From Pseudomonas fluorescens (GTDB taxonomy: Bacteria > Pseudomonadota > Gammaproteobacteria > Pseudomonadales > Pseudomonadaceae), in assembly GCF_902498195.1 (NCBI RefSeq), contig NZ_CABVIY010000002.1, forward strand, positions 62,001-126,000: DNA of 64,000 nt, written 5' to 3'. Under the pieces are notes generated by a model. It was given only the letters and a program-made list of their open reading frames with translations, was not told where the DNA came from and searched no databases. Below, in pieces: positions 63,519 through 64,000 of the stretch (its first letter is position 1; every line of letters starts with the position of its first letter). The translations under genes and the position numbers were made by a program.

Positions 63519-63546
63519 AAAAAAGGGGCGAGACGCCCCTTTTTTT
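63519..63546. terminator. Intrinsic terminator, usable in both directions
   Basis: GGGGCG-AGA-CGCCCC flanked by an A-run (63519-63524) and a T-run (63541-63546). It ends the leftward D-lactate dehydrogenase transcript just after its stop codon. Confidence 0.85.
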
Positions 63547-63556
63547 CACGCGACCC

Positions 63557-64000
63557 TTAAGCCCGGCGCGCTTGCGTCACGCGATCCACCAGATAGACCA
63601 GCCCGTGATAATCGATTCCGCCGTGTTGGCTGAGGCCGATTTCACAGGTCCGGCTGGTGGAAATGCCTTCAGCGCAGTACTGCACCGCGTCTTTCAAGGT
63701 GCGCAGCGAATGCGCATTCAGCTCGGGGGTGGTGAAACCCTTGTCGCCGGCAAAGCCGCAGCAGTGGATGCCTTCGGGGATGACCACGTTCTTGCTGCAC
63801 TTGCGCGCCAGATCGATCAGCGCCTGGCTTTCGCCCAGGTGCTGGGTGCTGCAAGTGACATGCACCGCGATGGGGGTGTCCTGCGGCGTGAAGTCCAGCC
63901 GATCCATCAGGTGTGTGCGGATGAAACGCACCGGGTCGTAAAGGTCCAGGCGCGTATCGCCCAGGTCCTGGGTCAGGCGCAGGGTGCAGGGGCTGGTGTC
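63557..64000 (-). CDS. FAD/Fe-S D-lactate dehydrogenase-type protein, C-terminus (partial)
   Basis: The C-terminal 147 residues of a gene entering from the right edge. Features are those of the CCG (heterodisulfide reductase-like) domain of large FAD and Fe-S oxidoreductases: DTSPCTLRL at the edge, HVTCSTQHLGESQAL, and PEGIHCCGFAGDKGF, ending TSRTCEIGLSQHGGIDYHGL. In related Pseudomonas the gene beside ssrA is the D-lactate dehydrogenase following lldP and lldD, which fits. It passes electrons from lactate to the quinone pool. Substrate assignment relies on context because only the end is visible. Confidence 0.8.
   Translation of the reverse strand, partial: DTSPCTLRLTQDLGDTRLDLYDPVRFIRTHLMDRLDFTPQDTPIAVHVTCSTQHLGESQALIDLARKCSKNVVIPEGIHCCGFAGDKGFTTPELNAHSLRTLKDAVQYCAEGISTSRTCEIGLSQHGGIDYHGLVYLVDRVTQARRA

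Overview
The window is chromosomal DNA of a Pseudomonas of the fluorescens/putida kind. The evidence is the end of a pel exopolysaccharide operon, Pseudomonas-type REP palindromes, an ssrA (tmRNA) gene whose encoded tag reads ANDENYGQEFALAA, and the C-terminus of an FAD/Fe-S D-lactate dehydrogenase beside ssrA. It has three parts. (1) Core-like chromosome, 1-17.79 kb: the end of pelE, pelF and pelG; a catabolic gene cluster (MFS carrier, nitronate monooxygenase-like flavoprotein, two enoyl-CoA hydratases, CaiB-type CoA-transferase, acyl-CoA synthetase, MarR regulator, HMG-CoA-lyase-like enzyme, OprD-type porin) that looks like an uptake and CoA-thioester degradation route for an unidentified carboxylic acid; and a three-gene envelope operon (OmpA-like lipoprotein, multispan membrane protein, secreted von Willebrand A-like protein).

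(2) A genomic island of about 45 kb, roughly 17.79-62.62 kb, inserted at the 3' end of ssrA. A P4-type tyrosine integrase sits next to ssrA, and TTGGAATAC-type repeats with the same 12-bp spacing occur at both ends. A degenerate copy of the ssrA 3' end with a terminator hairpin marks the far end. The island carries mobility and maintenance genes: AlpA regulator, inovirus Gp2/YagK-like replication protein, a module of RadC, metal-binding protein, YqaJ nuclease, DUF932 and zinc-ribbon genes, and a gene with a ribbon-helix-helix-like C-terminus preceded by nine phased 11-bp repeats.

(3) Most of the island is a defence cargo: a WYL regulator + SNF2 helicase + DNA methyltransferase + Res-like helicase-nuclease operon; an orphan PD-(D/E)XK protein; a protein with uracil-DNA-glycosylase-like motifs; a kinase-like protein; a HEPN / acidic protein / DUF262 / DUF262-DUF1524 operon; a 493-aa protein of unknown function with a RecB-like nuclease-RNaseH-SF1 helicase and an ankyrin protein; a second WYL regulator with an ADP-ribosylglycohydrolase operon; a possible ADP-ribosyltransferase-like protein; and a two-gene dynamin-like (Eleos-type leoBC-leoA) system. 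Two decayed remnants (IS1182-type transposase end, C-terminus of an SMC-like ATPase) show turnover of cargo. To the right of ssrA the chromosome resumes with a small secreted protein and the D-lactate dehydrogenase end.

The least described parts are the HEPN-DUF262 operon, the 493-aa/nuclease-helicase/ankyrin operon with its apparent shared operator at the second WYL regulator, and the 11-bp repeat array. All functional statements come from reading motifs by eye; no database search was run.
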